From: Mesorhizobium temperatum
GTDB lineage: Bacteria > Pseudomonadota > Alphaproteobacteria > Rhizobiales > Rhizobiaceae
Assembly (NCBI RefSeq): GCF_002284575.1
Contig: NZ_NPKJ01000076.1
Coordinates: forward strand, 13,432 to 77,431
Length of the DNA stretch: 64,000 bases
Direction: 5' to 3'
Shown here: positions 34,316 through 44,083 of the stretch, piece by piece
How positions within the stretch are numbered: position 1 is the first letter of the stretch
How the letters are laid out: the number at the start of each line of letters is the position of its first letter
Translations under genes and position numbers: made by a program
The notes under the pieces: generated by a model
Database searches by the model: none
Told to the model about the DNA's origin: nothing
The model's input: the letters and a program-made list of their open reading frames with translations, nothing else

Positions 34316-34966
34316 ATGCAAGCCAATCTTAAATTTGCGCGACCGCTGGCGGTGGCGTTTGGGCTCTTCGCCCTCGGCGGAACCGCCTATGCTGCTGACG
34401 TCATCTCGGAAGAGCCGCCGGCACCCGCCCCGATCGCCGAACTTCCGGTGGCTTCCTGGGCCGGTCCCTATGCCGGTGTGAGCGTCGGCTACGGCTTCAG
34501 CGGTCATGCCGACGCCGAGGATATCGGTGTCGACGTCGACACCGATGGTTTCGTCGGCGGCGTCTTCGGCGGCTACCAGTGGCAGCAGGAGAACTTCGTG
34601 TACGGTGCTGAAGCCGATATCGGCTATAGCGGCATCGAGGGCGACGATGGTGGCGTCGAGGCCAAGGGCGGCTTCGAAGGCTCGCTGCGCGCCCGCCTCG
34701 GCTACGCCGTCACCCCGGAAATCCTGCTCTACGGTACCGCCGGCGGCGCGCTCAAGAACCAGGAAATCGAAGCCGCTGGCGCCAGCGACGAAAACACCAT
34801 GCTCGGCTGGACGGCCGGCGTCGGTACCGACATCAAGATCACCGACAATGTGTTCGGCCGTGTCGAGTATCGCTACACCGACTTCGGTGACAAGGACTTC
34901 GACGGTATCGGCAAGGTCAAGTCGACCGACAACCGCGTCACCTTCGGCGTCGGTATGAAGTTCTAA
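34316..34966 (+). CDS. Outer membrane beta-barrel protein (Omp25/Omp31 type)
   Basis: The 216-residue protein has a signal peptide (AVAFGLFALGGTAYA/AD) and an eight-stranded-barrel pattern. SWAGPYAGVSVGYGF opens the barrel, and GGVFGGYQWQQENFVYGAEAD, SLRARLGYAV, LYGTAGGA, VFGRVEYRYTDFG and the closing TFGVGMKF follow. The terminal Phe is the usual BAM recognition residue. Relatives in Brucella and Rhizobium are abundant surface proteins. A strong terminator follows. Confidence 0.9.
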   Translation: MQANLKFARPLAVAFGLFALGGTAYAADVISEEPPAPAPIAELPVASWAGPYAGVSVGYGFSGHADAEDIGVDVDTDGFVGGVFGGYQWQQENFVYGAEADIGYSGIEGDDGGVEAKGGFEGSLRARLGYAVTPEILLYGTAGGALKNQEIEAAGASDENTMLGWTAGVGTDIKITDNVFGRVEYRYTDFGDKDFDGIGKVKSTDNRVTFGVGMKF

Positions 34967-34990
34967 AATCGTCCAAGCCACGACACGAAA

Positions 34991-35019
34991 AAGCCGGGCC
35001 TCGTGCCCGGCTTTTTTTT
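34991..35019 (+). terminator. Rho-independent terminator of the porin-like gene
   Basis: AAGCCGGGC (34991-34999), loop CTCGT and GCCCGGCTT (35005-35013) are followed by a T-run. Confidence 0.92.
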
Positions 35020-35040
35020 GTGATCCCTTCCCTAGGATGG

Positions 35041-35104
35041 GATGCGTTTTAGCCGCATTTCTGCGACGCCAAACTGATTCCACTTGGCTGCAAAATGCTC
35101 TAGC
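35041..35104. repeat. Dispersed rhizobial repeat, family E
   Basis: The stretch ending GATTCCACTTGGCTGCAAAA and TGCTCTAG resembles a short intergenic repeat I recall from Mesorhizobium genomes. Only one copy is seen here, so the call rests on memory. Confidence 0.4.
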
Positions 35105-35119
35105 TGGGCGCCAGCCAAC

Positions 35120-35716
35120 TCACGCCGGGACGCAGGGTTTCAGCTCCGGAAACTTCTCGTCGAAGCGCGCTGCCCAGCGGACCAGCCGGCTGCGGCCCTT
35201 TTCCCATTTTCCGGCAAAGCGCAGCGAGAGATAGCCAAGGCAGGCGCGCAGCGCCAGCTGGCCGGCGGTGATCTTCTTCGGCAGCTTTGGCGGATTGGCG
35301 TTGAGCAGATCGAGCGCGCTGGTTATCTTCGCCCACTGGCGGTCGAGCCAGGGCTGGTAGACCATGTCTTCGGGGCGCGTGCGCCGCTCATAGACCATCG
35401 ACAGCGCGCAGTCGCAGATGCCGTCGGCCAGTGCCTCCAGCACTTCTGCCTCGAGGCGCTTGTCGGGATTGCGCGGGAACAGCGCGTTCTTCGACATGCG
35501 GTTGAGATGCTGGGTAATGGCGCGGCTGTCGTGGACCGAGCGGCCGTCGTCGAGCACCAGCACCGGGATCTTGCCGAGCGGATTGGCGTCGATCAGGTCG
35601 GCCGGCTTGTCTTCGGTTTTTATCGGCACGAGATCGACTGCGATGCCGGCATAAAGCGCGGCCATGCGCACCTTGGAACTGTAGGGGGACGTGGAGGCGT
35701 AGAGCAGTCTGGGCAT
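35120..35716 (-). CDS. Glutathione S-transferase family protein
   Basis: This 198-residue protein has a thioredoxin-fold N terminus (LLYASTSPYSSKVRMAALYAG; the SPYSSKVR serine region is the usual active-site loop), the cis-proline segment NPLGKIPVLVLDDGRSVHDSRAI, and an all-helical C-terminal domain. It is a second, unrelated-looking GST in the window. ATG 35716 (MPRLLYAS) is right for the family; the open frame runs 70 codons further upstream without support. Confidence 0.87.
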   Translation of the reverse strand: MPRLLYASTSPYSSKVRMAALYAGIAVDLVPIKTEDKPADLIDANPLGKIPVLVLDDGRSVHDSRAITQHLNRMSKNALFPRNPDKRLEAEVLEALADGICDCALSMVYERRTRPEDMVYQPWLDRQWAKITSALDLLNANPPKLPKKITAGQLALRACLGYLSLRFAGKWEKGRSRLVRWAARFDEKFPELKPCVPA

Positions 35717-36168
35717 GATCGGGTTCCTGGTTGCCGAGTACAGAGCGCGTGGACGCGCAAAGAATGCTGTAGCACTTAGAATTTGCGGATGATCCATTTC
35801 CGCGACACTGTTGGCCGGGCATCCCGGCATGATCAACAGCCCACAGGCGGAAAAACCGGGCGCCACGGCGAACGACCGTTCCTCTGCGATCTTGAGGCAA
35901 TGAGCGGCACGGCAGTTGCAGCCCAAGAGAATCTGAACAGGTCAGACAGACCCGAACGTAGCCACCGGTCTTGCACCGAGAATTCCTCTGCGGGCACAAA
36001 GAAATGCCCCACCGGACTTCGCCGTGCGGCGAAGTCCTGGGAGCTGCGAAAAGCTGTCTTCCCTCCGCCTCTATTCTTGCCCGAGCACCGACTGTGCGAG
36101 CGAGGCGCCTGTCCGGCACCCGCCCTCAACCGTCCTCAGCACTGTCCTCCGCGAGCGAAGAAACGCGA
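35717..36168. other. 452-bp region without a supported gene
   Basis: Long open frames here are continuations of frames opposite the neighbouring genes. No family, ribosome-binding site or RNA structure was recognised. Confidence 0.45.
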
Positions 36169-36627
36169 TTACTTCTTGGCTTTCGCCTTCGCGGGCGCGG
36201 CCTTCGCCTTCGGCTTGGCCGTAGGCGCTGCTTTCTTCACTGCTACCGAAGACTTCGCTGCAGCCGCTTTCTTTGCCGGCGCAGCCTTCTTGGCCGGTGC
36301 AGCCTTCTTTATCGGCGCAGTCTTGGCAGGTGCTGCTTTCTTCGTTGCCGGCTTCGCCGGGGCTTTTGCAGCCGGCTTCTTGGCAGGTGCTGCTTTGGCC
36401 TTGGCTGGTGCTGCTTTCGTCACTGCCGGTTTTGCCGCGGCTTTCGCGGCCGGCTTCTTGGCCGGCGCTGCTTTTGCCTTGGCTGCGGCCTTCGGCTTGG
36501 CAGCAGGTGCTGCTTTCTTCACAGCGGCTGCGGCCTTTGCCGCCACCGCTTTTACTGGTGCTTTCTTTGCCGGTGCCTTCTTTGCCGGTGACTTGGATGC
36601 CGGCGCTTTGGATGACTGTTTAGCCAT
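36169..36627 (-). CDS. Histone H1-like Lys/Ala/Pro-rich protein
   Basis: The 152-residue protein consists almost wholly of Lys, Ala and Pro in imperfect KKAAPAK and AKKPAAK units, with a few Ser, Thr and Val. It resembles the C-terminal tail of histone H1 and bacterial AlgP/HC1-like proteins, which bind DNA without sequence specificity and compact it. It would be disordered and very basic. The repeats make length changes by slippage likely. No globular domain is present. Confidence 0.8.
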   Translation of the reverse strand: MAKQSSKAPASKSPAKKAPAKKAPVKAVAAKAAAAVKKAAPAAKPKAAAKAKAAPAKKPAAKAAAKPAVTKAAPAKAKAAPAKKPAAKAPAKPATKKAAPAKTAPIKKAAPAKKAAPAKKAAAAKSSVAVKKAAPTAKPKAKAAPAKAKAKK

Positions 36628-37166
36628 ATCATGCCCCTTAGTTGTGCCGACGGCCGTTAATGACCCGGCGCGTAATGCATATCTGACTCGCGCTTGTCTA
36701 GCCAGCGAAGCATTAGCATGATTTTTTCAGTTTAAGTTTTGGTTACAGGCGACACACGCTCGTGCTGATTTCGCAAAATGCCGTTGCTGCTCTTCGATCT
36801 TTGCCGACGGTTTGCTACAGACATTGTGCGCGCTTTGCCGGACCAATCTTGCTACGAAGCGCTGAAGGTTAGCAAGCGTTTTGCTCGTTGATCATCGACC
36901 GGCAACACCATGATGCGGCTGCTTCAACGATCTCATCGTCTTGTCAACCGGACGATCTACACAAGCTGCAAAAGCAAAACGCGGCCCGCTCTGAGCCAGG
37001 ACCTTGCCTGCGTTCGAGAGGGGCAATTTTTTTGCTAAGGTTGACAGATTACTCTATTCAGCAGAGTATTCTGCAGTATGCGGGAGAAGCGCATGTCATT
37101 CGCGCAAGATCAAGCGGCGCTGTCCCAGATCAGTGAGACTGAACGCCGGACACCACAGCAGGCCCG
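36628..37166. other. 539-bp intergenic region
   Basis: No gene is supported. The composition drops towards 37000-37070, where a promoter-like stretch precedes the winged-helix gene. The part next to 36628 should contain the promoter of the histone-like gene. Confidence 0.45.
37041..37068 (+). promoter_or_regulatory. Promoter-like TTGACA with inverted repeat
   Basis: TTGACA (37041-37046) is followed by TACTCT (37050-37055) and AGAGTA (37063-37068), a 6-bp inverted repeat with a 7-bp spacer. A convincing -10 at normal spacing is missing, though TATTCT begins at 37067. It may be an autoregulatory operator of the downstream winged-helix protein. Confidence 0.4.
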
Positions 37167-37508
37167 ATGATGGCTGCCGACGAAATCATCCACCAGAGCG
37201 TGCGGCTCAGGATCATGGCCACGCTGAATTCTCTGGAAAGGCGCAAAGCGCTGGAATTCGCCCGATTGAAGGCCATCGTCAATGCGACCGACGGCAATCT
37301 CGGCGCGCATATCGATGCGCTTGCCAAGGCGGGATATGTCGATGTCGAAAAGCTGTTTGTCGGACGTCGGCCGCAAACGCGGGTCAAGGCGACGTCAATC
37401 GGACGGCGCGCCTTTCGCGGTCACGCCGCCTTCCTTCGCGCCATCCTCGATGAGGCGGAGCAGCCAGGTAAACGCGTTCAGCGCAGGACTCGGCAGCGGC
37501 CGTTGTAG
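37167..37508 (+). CDS. Small winged-helix transcriptional regulator
   Basis: The 113-residue protein matches the MarR-like winged-helix type (HTH_34): HQSVRLRIMATLNSLERRKA, EFARLKAIVNATDGNLGAHIDALAKAGYV and VKATSIGRRAFRGH. Such proteins bind DNA as dimers; no effector domain is present. Its 3' end overlaps the end of the convergent gene by 31 bp, so the two transcripts can pair. ATG 37170 is an equally good start. Confidence 0.8.
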   Translation: MMAADEIIHQSVRLRIMATLNSLERRKALEFARLKAIVNATDGNLGAHIDALAKAGYVDVEKLFVGRRPQTRVKATSIGRRAFRGHAAFLRAILDEAEQPGKRVQRRTRQRPL

Positions 37509-37930
37509 ACCATCCAGCGGTCGAAGCCCGAGACGCAGAATTCGACATTGTCGCCGATCGAGGCAAAGCCCTGCCCTTCCTCGATCAGATACCAGATGGT
37601 ACGGGCGTGGCCGTCGGACAGGCTGACGGTGGCGCCGCAATAGCGGCGGCCGATCGGCCAGGTTTCGTTGGCCGGCAGATAGCGGTGCTGATGGATCCGC
37701 TGGAAATCGGTGATCTCGACATCGGGCAGATTCGGCACGTGGTGCACCTGGTAGGAGAAGCGGCTGGTGATCTTGTTCAGCACCCAAGCCTCACCGCAAA
37801 CTCCGCTGTCTTCGTCGACATAGACGGCAAGGTCGGCAGCCTTTGCTGCCTGGGTGACAGCGAGGGACGTGCCGAGCGGCGTGCAAAGGGCGATCAGTGC
37901 GGCAAGGGCGGATTGGGCGAAGCGAGTCAT
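37478..37930 (-). CDS. Exported hypothetical protein
   Basis: This 150-residue protein has a signal peptide (ALAALIALCTPLGTSLAVTQ, then AAKAAD) and a mature domain with four cysteines (GVCGEAW, RRYCGATV, EFCVSGF, GRCRVLR) that may form two disulfides. WYLIEEGQGFASIGDNVEFC is a distinctive segment. I recognise no characterised family. The gene is convergent with, and overlaps, the winged-helix gene. Confidence 0.65.
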   Translation of the reverse strand: MTRFAQSALAALIALCTPLGTSLAVTQAAKAADLAVYVDEDSGVCGEAWVLNKITSRFSYQVHHVPNLPDVEITDFQRIHQHRYLPANETWPIGRRYCGATVSLSDGHARTIWYLIEEGQGFASIGDNVEFCVSGFDRWMVYNGRCRVLR

Positions 37931-38061
37931 GGCAGCCTCTTATGGTCGATTGCGCGCACTGTGCGGATTCGCTTGCGCGCGGTCAAGCGGTTGTAGAGAC
38001 AATGGTTTCCTAGTTCGAAATCGCCTTCAGCCAGGACAGGCGCGCGAATACCTCTGCCGCC

Positions 38062-38907
38062 CTACGCCGCCAGCCATTCCAGCGTCCAGTGCGCTGGTTT
38101 TTCGACGACAAGCAATGTGTGCAAGGCCGGCAGCAGCGTGCGCAGCTCGCCCTCCAGCGTGAACGGCGGGTTGACCACCACCATGCCGCTGCCGTCGAGG
38201 CTGGGCTCGGCCGATGGCGGCCTGATCTCGAAGCCGATGTCGAGCAGCTTCGGGACGCCTGACTGCACCAGCGCCTTCCGGAAGGCGGCGACCGCCTTGC
38301 GGTCCTTGACCGGATACCACAAAGCATAGATGCCGCCGGGCCAGCGCTTATGGGCTTTCCGCAGCCCGTCGACGAGGCGATCGAACTCGCCCTCCTCCTC
38401 GAACGGCGGATCGACGAGTACGAGCCCGCGCTTTTCCTTCGGCGGCAGATGTGCGCCGAGCGCCAGCCAACCGTCGAGCTCGATCACCCGGGTCTGGAAA
38501 TCGCCTTGGAATAGCGCCCTCAGTTTCGCGGCATCCTGGCGATGCAATTCGATCGCCGACAGCCGGTCCTGCTTGCGCATGAGATGACGCGCGATCAGCG
38601 GCGAGCCGGGATATTTTTTCACGCCGCCTTCGGGATTGAGCGAACGGACAGCTTCCAGATAAGGCGCCAGTAGTGCTGCCGCCGGCGCGTCGAGCGCGGC
38701 ATCGACCAGCCGGCCGATGCCGCCTTGCCATTCACCGGTCTTTTGCGCTTCAGTCGACGACAGGTCGTAGCGGCCGATGCCGGCATGGGTGTCGATGACG
38801 CGAAACGCCTTGTCCTTCTGCTTTAGATATTCGACGAGCCGGCTCAGCACGACATGCTTGACGACATCGGCGAAGTTTCCGGCGTGATAGGCGTGGCGGT
38901 AATTCAC
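38062..38907 (-). CDS. rlmJ: 23S rRNA (adenine-2030-N6)-methyltransferase
   Basis: RlmJ methylates A2030 of 23S rRNA with S-adenosylmethionine. The 281-residue protein begins with the family hallmark NYRHAYHAGNFADVVKH; TGEWQGGIGRL and the catalytic LVDPPFEEEGEFDRL (DPPF motif) follow, with WYPVKDR further on. The start codon is GTG at 38907. It begins 3 bp after the membrane-protein gene upstream, so they form an operon. Confidence 0.95.
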   Translation of the reverse strand: MNYRHAYHAGNFADVVKHVVLSRLVEYLKQKDKAFRVIDTHAGIGRYDLSSTEAQKTGEWQGGIGRLVDAALDAPAAALLAPYLEAVRSLNPEGGVKKYPGSPLIARHLMRKQDRLSAIELHRQDAAKLRALFQGDFQTRVIELDGWLALGAHLPPKEKRGLVLVDPPFEEEGEFDRLVDGLRKAHKRWPGGIYALWYPVKDRKAVAAFRKALVQSGVPKLLDIGFEIRPPSAEPSLDGSGMVVVNPPFTLEGELRTLLPALHTLLVVEKPAHWTLEWLAA

Positions 38908-38910
38908 GAG

Positions 38911-39525
38911 CTAGTTCGAGCCCCTGCCCCAGCGTGGCGGTGGCGGCTGCGAATTCGGATTTTGCGGTCGCCGCCCGCCGAAACGCAACGCCAACAGCAG
39001 CCCGATCAGGCCGGCCGCCATCAGCGAGAAGCCGACCGGCCGCGCCCGGCGGTCGATCTCGCCGACGCCGGAGCGCAGCACGAGATCCACCGCCCGCAGC
39101 TCGATGCCTTCGGCGTCGCCGGGGCCGACGGTGAAGATGTAGGGGCCAGGGCTGACCGTCGGGATCAGGCCTGCCTCGTCGCGGAAGATCTTGTCCGGCA
39201 GTTGCGGGCTGACCTGGCGCGGATTTTCTGAATGGGTGAACTGCAGCGTCGAGGCGAGCACCGTCCTGCCGCCGGTGGCGGCGGTCAGCGTCAACACTGT
39301 GCGTTCTTGCGACACGGCGATGCGTTCGGTCCTGGCGGTGAGATCGACCAGCACCCGCACCGGCGCGTCGCGGCCGGACAGCGGCACCGTCACCGGCCTG
39401 AACCGGCCCTGTTCGTAGACCCGCCAGGTGCCGATCTCATGGCCGGAGAAATTGATCATCGCCCAGGGGTAGACGACGCCGATGCCGGTGCCGGCGAGCA
39501 GGATCAGAAGAAACAGAAAGCGCAT
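38911..39525 (-). CDS. Hypothetical membrane-anchored protein
   Basis: The 204-residue protein has a hydrophobic segment at each end (FLFLLILLAGTGIGVVYPW and FSLMAAGLIGLLLALRFGG) with an extracytoplasmic beta-rich domain of about 135 residues between them, and a proline-rich tail. No family is recognised. ATG 39525 is chosen because the frame above it runs into a repeat. It is co-transcribed with rlmJ. Confidence 0.65.
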   Translation of the reverse strand: MRFLFLLILLAGTGIGVVYPWAMINFSGHEIGTWRVYEQGRFRPVTVPLSGRDAPVRVLVDLTARTERIAVSQERTVLTLTAATGGRTVLASTLQFTHSENPRQVSPQLPDKIFRDEAGLIPTVSPGPYIFTVGPGDAEGIELRAVDLVLRSGVGEIDRRARPVGFSLMAAGLIGLLLALRFGGRRPQNPNSQPPPPRWGRGSN

Positions 39526-39556
39526 GCGCTCGACTACCCCAGCCCTCTTGTTGTTT

Positions 39557-39627
39557 GACCATGATCTTATCCGAAAACCGGTTCCCACTTTTTGCTTCGC
39601 TGACCTTCGGTGCGGGATCATGGTCTA
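39557..39627. repeat. Dispersed palindromic repeat, family D
   Basis: GACCATGATC (39557-39566) and GATCATGGTC (39616-39625) are perfect inverted ends around ATCCGAAAACCGGTTCCCAC. A partial, inverted GTGGGAACCGGTTTTGGGAA follows at about 39739, and related palindromes occur at 60667-60702. Confidence 0.7.
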
Positions 39628-39791
39628 GCGCCGCCGCGGGCGCGTTCCATCTCGTCTCGGGAGCCATGTCGAGGCCGAGATCGAGTGTCGTATCGAATTC
39701 GGCGGTGCCAAGATAGGACAATAGCATCGGACCCAAAGGTGGGAACCGGTTTTGGGAAAATTCGAATGATCGGAGCGACCGATAAGGAGGT

Positions 39792-40892
<1,101 letters not shown>

Positions 40893-40902
40893 GAAACCTC
40901 AC

Positions 40903-41736
40903 TCAGCCCTTGACCGCGCCGGCCGTCAGGCCCTGGACCAGATAGCGCTGGATGAACAGGAAGAAGAGGCAGGCCGGGATAAGCGCCAGCACGCCGGCCG
41001 CCATCATCTGCCCGAAATCGACCGAAAACTTCGACACGAAGGTGAGCAGACCGACCGGAAACGTGGCGGCGCTGTTGCCCGAAATCAGCATCAGCGCGAA
41101 CAGCAGTTCGCTCCATGCGGCGGTGAATACAAAACCCAGCGTCGCCGCAATGCCGGGCAGCGTCAGCGGCAGGACGATCTGGCGAAACGCCATGAACTGC
41201 GTGGCGCCATCGATCTTGGCGGCCTCTTCCAGCTCCTTGGGAATGCCGTCGAAAAACGACTGCATCAGGAACGTCGCGAAGGGGATGTTGAAGGCGGTGT
41301 AGACGACCACCAGCCCGGTCAGGCTGTTGGTCAGCCCTAGCGGCGAGAGCATCTTGAAGATCGGCGCGACCAGCATCACCAATGGAAACATCTGGGTGAG
41401 CAGCATGAGCGCGACCAGCCAGTATTTGCCGCGAAAGGTGAAACGCGACAACGCATAGCCGGAGAGGGACGCGAGCAGCGTCACGATCACGGCCGTTGCG
41501 CCGGCAACGATCATGCTGTTCCTGAAGAAGACCGGGAATGCGCTGTGGGCGAGCACGAAACGGAAATGTTCGAAGCTCATCCGCGACGGCCACATCCGCA
41601 CGCCCTCCGAATAGAGCAGGTCGTTCGGCGTGACCGATACTTTCAACAGCCAGAACAGCGGGAACAGCGCAAAGACCACATAGCAGAGGATCGCCAGGCG
41701 GTGCAGCGCGGTGCCGAAGATCGAATAGCTGTTCAT
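40903..41736 (-). CDS. CUT1 ABC transporter permease (MalG-like)
   Basis: This 277-residue inner-membrane protein has six predicted helices and the EAA loop (EAAKIDGATQFMAFRQIVLPLT) that contacts the ATPase. MalG-like features include the short N terminus and the typical SFFDGIPKELEEA segment. It starts 19 bp after the first permease gene and ends 10 bp before the ATPase gene. Confidence 0.93.
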   Translation of the reverse strand: MNSYSIFGTALHRLAILCYVVFALFPLFWLLKVSVTPNDLLYSEGVRMWPSRMSFEHFRFVLAHSAFPVFFRNSMIVAGATAVIVTLLASLSGYALSRFTFRGKYWLVALMLLTQMFPLVMLVAPIFKMLSPLGLTNSLTGLVVVYTAFNIPFATFLMQSFFDGIPKELEEAAKIDGATQFMAFRQIVLPLTLPGIAATLGFVFTAAWSELLFALMLISGNSAATFPVGLLTFVSKFSVDFGQMMAAGVLALIPACLFFLFIQRYLVQGLTAGAVKG

Positions 41737-41755
41737 CTGGTCATCCCCCGACCCA

Positions 41756-42691
41756 TCACGACCGATCCATCAGGACTTGCCGCAGCATGACGATCAGCAT
41801 CGAATAGGCGAGCAGCAGGACGAGCAGCACCAGCGCGATGGCCGAGGCGTAGCCGAAATCAAGGGCTCTGAAGGCCTGCGTGAAGATGTAGCTCGCGACG
41901 ATCTGCGTGCGGTCGGCCGGCCCGCCGCTGGTCATGACGATGATCAGGTCGGCGAAGTTCGAGATCCAGACAGTGCGCAACAGCACGGTGATCGCAATGG
42001 TCGGCGCAAGGAATGGCAACGTGATCGACGTGAACCGCCTGATCGCGCCGGCGCCATCGATCGCCGCCGCCTCGTAGAGGTCGCGTGGGATAGCCTGAAG
42101 CGCGGCCAGCAGCGTGATGGCGAAGAAGGGAATGCCCCACCAGACGTTGGCGATGATCGGTCCCCACATGGCGAGCTGCGGATTGGAAAGGATGTTGGCC
42201 GGCTCGCTCATGAGGCCGAGCGCATAAAGCCAATGCGGCAGCGGTCCGATGACGGGATTGAGCAGCCACGCCCAATTGAGCCCGGTAAGAAAGGTCGGCA
42301 CCGCCCAGGGCAGGAACACCAGCGCCTGCGCGACGGCGCGACCGGCAAACGGCCGGTCGAGCAACAGCGCCAGGATCAGGCCGAACACGAATTGCAGGAA
42401 GACGGATGCGCCGGTCCACCACAGCGTGTTGCGCAGCGCCCGGTAGAAATTGTCGTCGCCATAAAGGGTGCGAAAATGATCGAGCCCGACATACCCGCCA
42501 GAGAAGGGATTGAGCAAGTGCACGTCGCGGAAGGCGTAGGACAGGCCTAGCACCAGCGGCGCCAGCATGATGGTGACGATCAGAATCAGCGCCGGGGCGG
42601 TGTAAAGATATGGCTCGGCGTGGCGCGTGATCCGGTCGACCAGCGACCGGCGGCGCGATTCCGAAAACCCGGCGGTGGCGTCAAAAACCAT
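41756..42691 (-). CDS. CUT1 ABC transporter permease (MalF-like)
   Basis: This 311-residue protein has six or more helices; residues 25-50 form the first, LYTAPALILIVTIMLAPL. The EAA loop reads YEAAAIDGAGAIRRFTSITL. It pairs with the MalG-like permease. The substrate class of CUT1 transporters is usually sugars, polyols or glycerol phosphate. A hairpin separates it from the binding-protein gene. Confidence 0.92.
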   Translation of the reverse strand: MVFDATAGFSESRRRSLVDRITRHAEPYLYTAPALILIVTIMLAPLVLGLSYAFRDVHLLNPFSGGYVGLDHFRTLYGDDNFYRALRNTLWWTGASVFLQFVFGLILALLLDRPFAGRAVAQALVFLPWAVPTFLTGLNWAWLLNPVIGPLPHWLYALGLMSEPANILSNPQLAMWGPIIANVWWGIPFFAITLLAALQAIPRDLYEAAAIDGAGAIRRFTSITLPFLAPTIAITVLLRTVWISNFADLIIVMTSGGPADRTQIVASYIFTQAFRALDFGYASAIALVLLVLLLAYSMLIVMLRQVLMDRS

Positions 42692-42747
42692 CAGCTAACG
42701 CTTTCGTTCCAATTGGCCATCGTTCCAATCGACCATGGACGAGACCT

Positions 42748-42779
42748 ATCGGAGCCACCCGGCGATGGGCGGCTCCGAT
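42748..42779 (-). terminator. Intercistronic hairpin between binding protein and permease genes
   Basis: ATCGGAGCC (42748-42756) and GGCTCCGAT (42771-42779) form a stable stem in the 105-bp gap. Hairpins at this place commonly protect or attenuate transcripts so that the binding protein is made in excess. Confidence 0.6.
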
Positions 42780-42796
42780 GCTCTAGGGTCCGCCGT

Positions 42797-44056
42797 TTAT
42801 TTCTTGGCCAGGTACTTCTGCTGCGCCTTGGTCAGATAGTCGGCCCACTGGTTGGCCATTTCCTCGGGCGTGATGTCGCCGAGCAATGCCTGTTGACTGG
42901 TCTTGATGACCATCGAGTCCTTGAAGAAGGCGAACTCCTCGAGATAGGTCGGCATGACCGTCGGCACCGCATCCTTGTCCTTGAGTTCGGCGAACCAGCC
43001 CTTGAACTGCTCGCTTGCGTAGAAGGGATCCTTTTCGGCCGACTTGTGGACCGGCAGCGCACCGGTGCGCTTGTTCCACTCGACATTGCCCTCGGGCCCT
43101 TCGAGCGTTTCGATCAGCTTCCAGGAGAGGTCCTTGTTCTGGCTGGCCGCCATCATCGACCAACCGGCATAGCCGATGGTCGGGAAGGTCTTGCCGGACG
43201 GCCCCTTCGGCATGGTCGTGACACCGTAGTCTTCCGGCTTCATCCGCTCGGCGATTGCGATCAGCGCGTCTGGATCCTGATCAAGCATTGCGCAGGTGCC
43301 GGTGTAGAATCCGGCGACGATTTCGTTAAAACCCCAGTTGACGCTGTCCTTCGGCGCCAATCCCTTCTTGTACAGGTCGACGACCCAGGTCAGTCCCTTG
43401 ACCCAGCCTTCGCTGTTCATCGTCGAGGTGCCGTCTTCATTGAAGAACTTGTTGGACCCGGCCATGGTTGCGCCGAACATGATCCAGCCGTTGAGGCCGC
43501 CCGGCCCGCCGCGCAGGCAGTAGCCATATTTGCCTGGAAGCTTGGATACTTTTTCCGACGCCGCCACGAACTCGTCCATCGTCTTGGGCGGCTCGGCGAC
43601 ACCAGCCTCCTGGAACAGCTTCTTGTTGTAGAACATCGCCCGGAGATAGAAGCCATAGGGCAGCATGTAGGCGGTGTTGTTCACGTCGCGGCCGAGTTCG
43701 AGCGCGCGATCGGTGAGGCCCGAGGTGTGCTCCCATTTGGCAAGATAGGGTTCGAGACTTTCGAGAAGGCCATTGTTGGCATAGAGCGACAGCCAGGTGT
43801 CCGGCATCTCCATGACGTCGGGGATTTCGCCGGCGGACACCATGGTCGCGAATTTCTGGAACGCCTCGCCCCAGGGCAGCGAGATGACCTCGACCTTCGT
43901 GCCCGGGTTGGCAGCCTCGAATTTGGAGACGATCGATTTCAGGGTTTCGGTGCGCTCGGGGCTGGTGATCACCTCCACGAGCTTCAGCGTCGTGTCGGCG
44001 AGTGCAGCACCCGACATCAGTACGGTGGCGAATGCGGCGATAAGAAGCTTCTTCAT
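42797..44056 (-). CDS. ABC transporter substrate-binding protein (CUT1)
   Basis: This 419-residue protein begins with a signal peptide (LLIAAFATVLMSGAALA/D) and continues with the type I solute-binding fold: KLVEVITSPERTETLKSIVSKFE, PDVMEMPDTWLSLYANNGLLE, AYMLPYGFYLRAMFYNKKLF and WSMMAASQNKDLSWKLIETL. The pattern is that of extracellular family 1 proteins that deliver sugars. The ligand cannot be read from sequence, and the adjacent PLP enzyme hints at something containing an amino acid. Confidence 0.92.
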   Translation of the reverse strand: MKKLLIAAFATVLMSGAALADTTLKLVEVITSPERTETLKSIVSKFEAANPGTKVEVISLPWGEAFQKFATMVSAGEIPDVMEMPDTWLSLYANNGLLESLEPYLAKWEHTSGLTDRALELGRDVNNTAYMLPYGFYLRAMFYNKKLFQEAGVAEPPKTMDEFVAASEKVSKLPGKYGYCLRGGPGGLNGWIMFGATMAGSNKFFNEDGTSTMNSEGWVKGLTWVVDLYKKGLAPKDSVNWGFNEIVAGFYTGTCAMLDQDPDALIAIAERMKPEDYGVTTMPKGPSGKTFPTIGYAGWSMMAASQNKDLSWKLIETLEGPEGNVEWNKRTGALPVHKSAEKDPFYASEQFKGWFAELKDKDAVPTVMPTYLEEFAFFKDSMVIKTSQQALLGDITPEEMANQWADYLTKAQQKYLAKK

Positions 44057-44083
44057 TTTCCGTTCCCTTCTTGTCTGGTTGCT

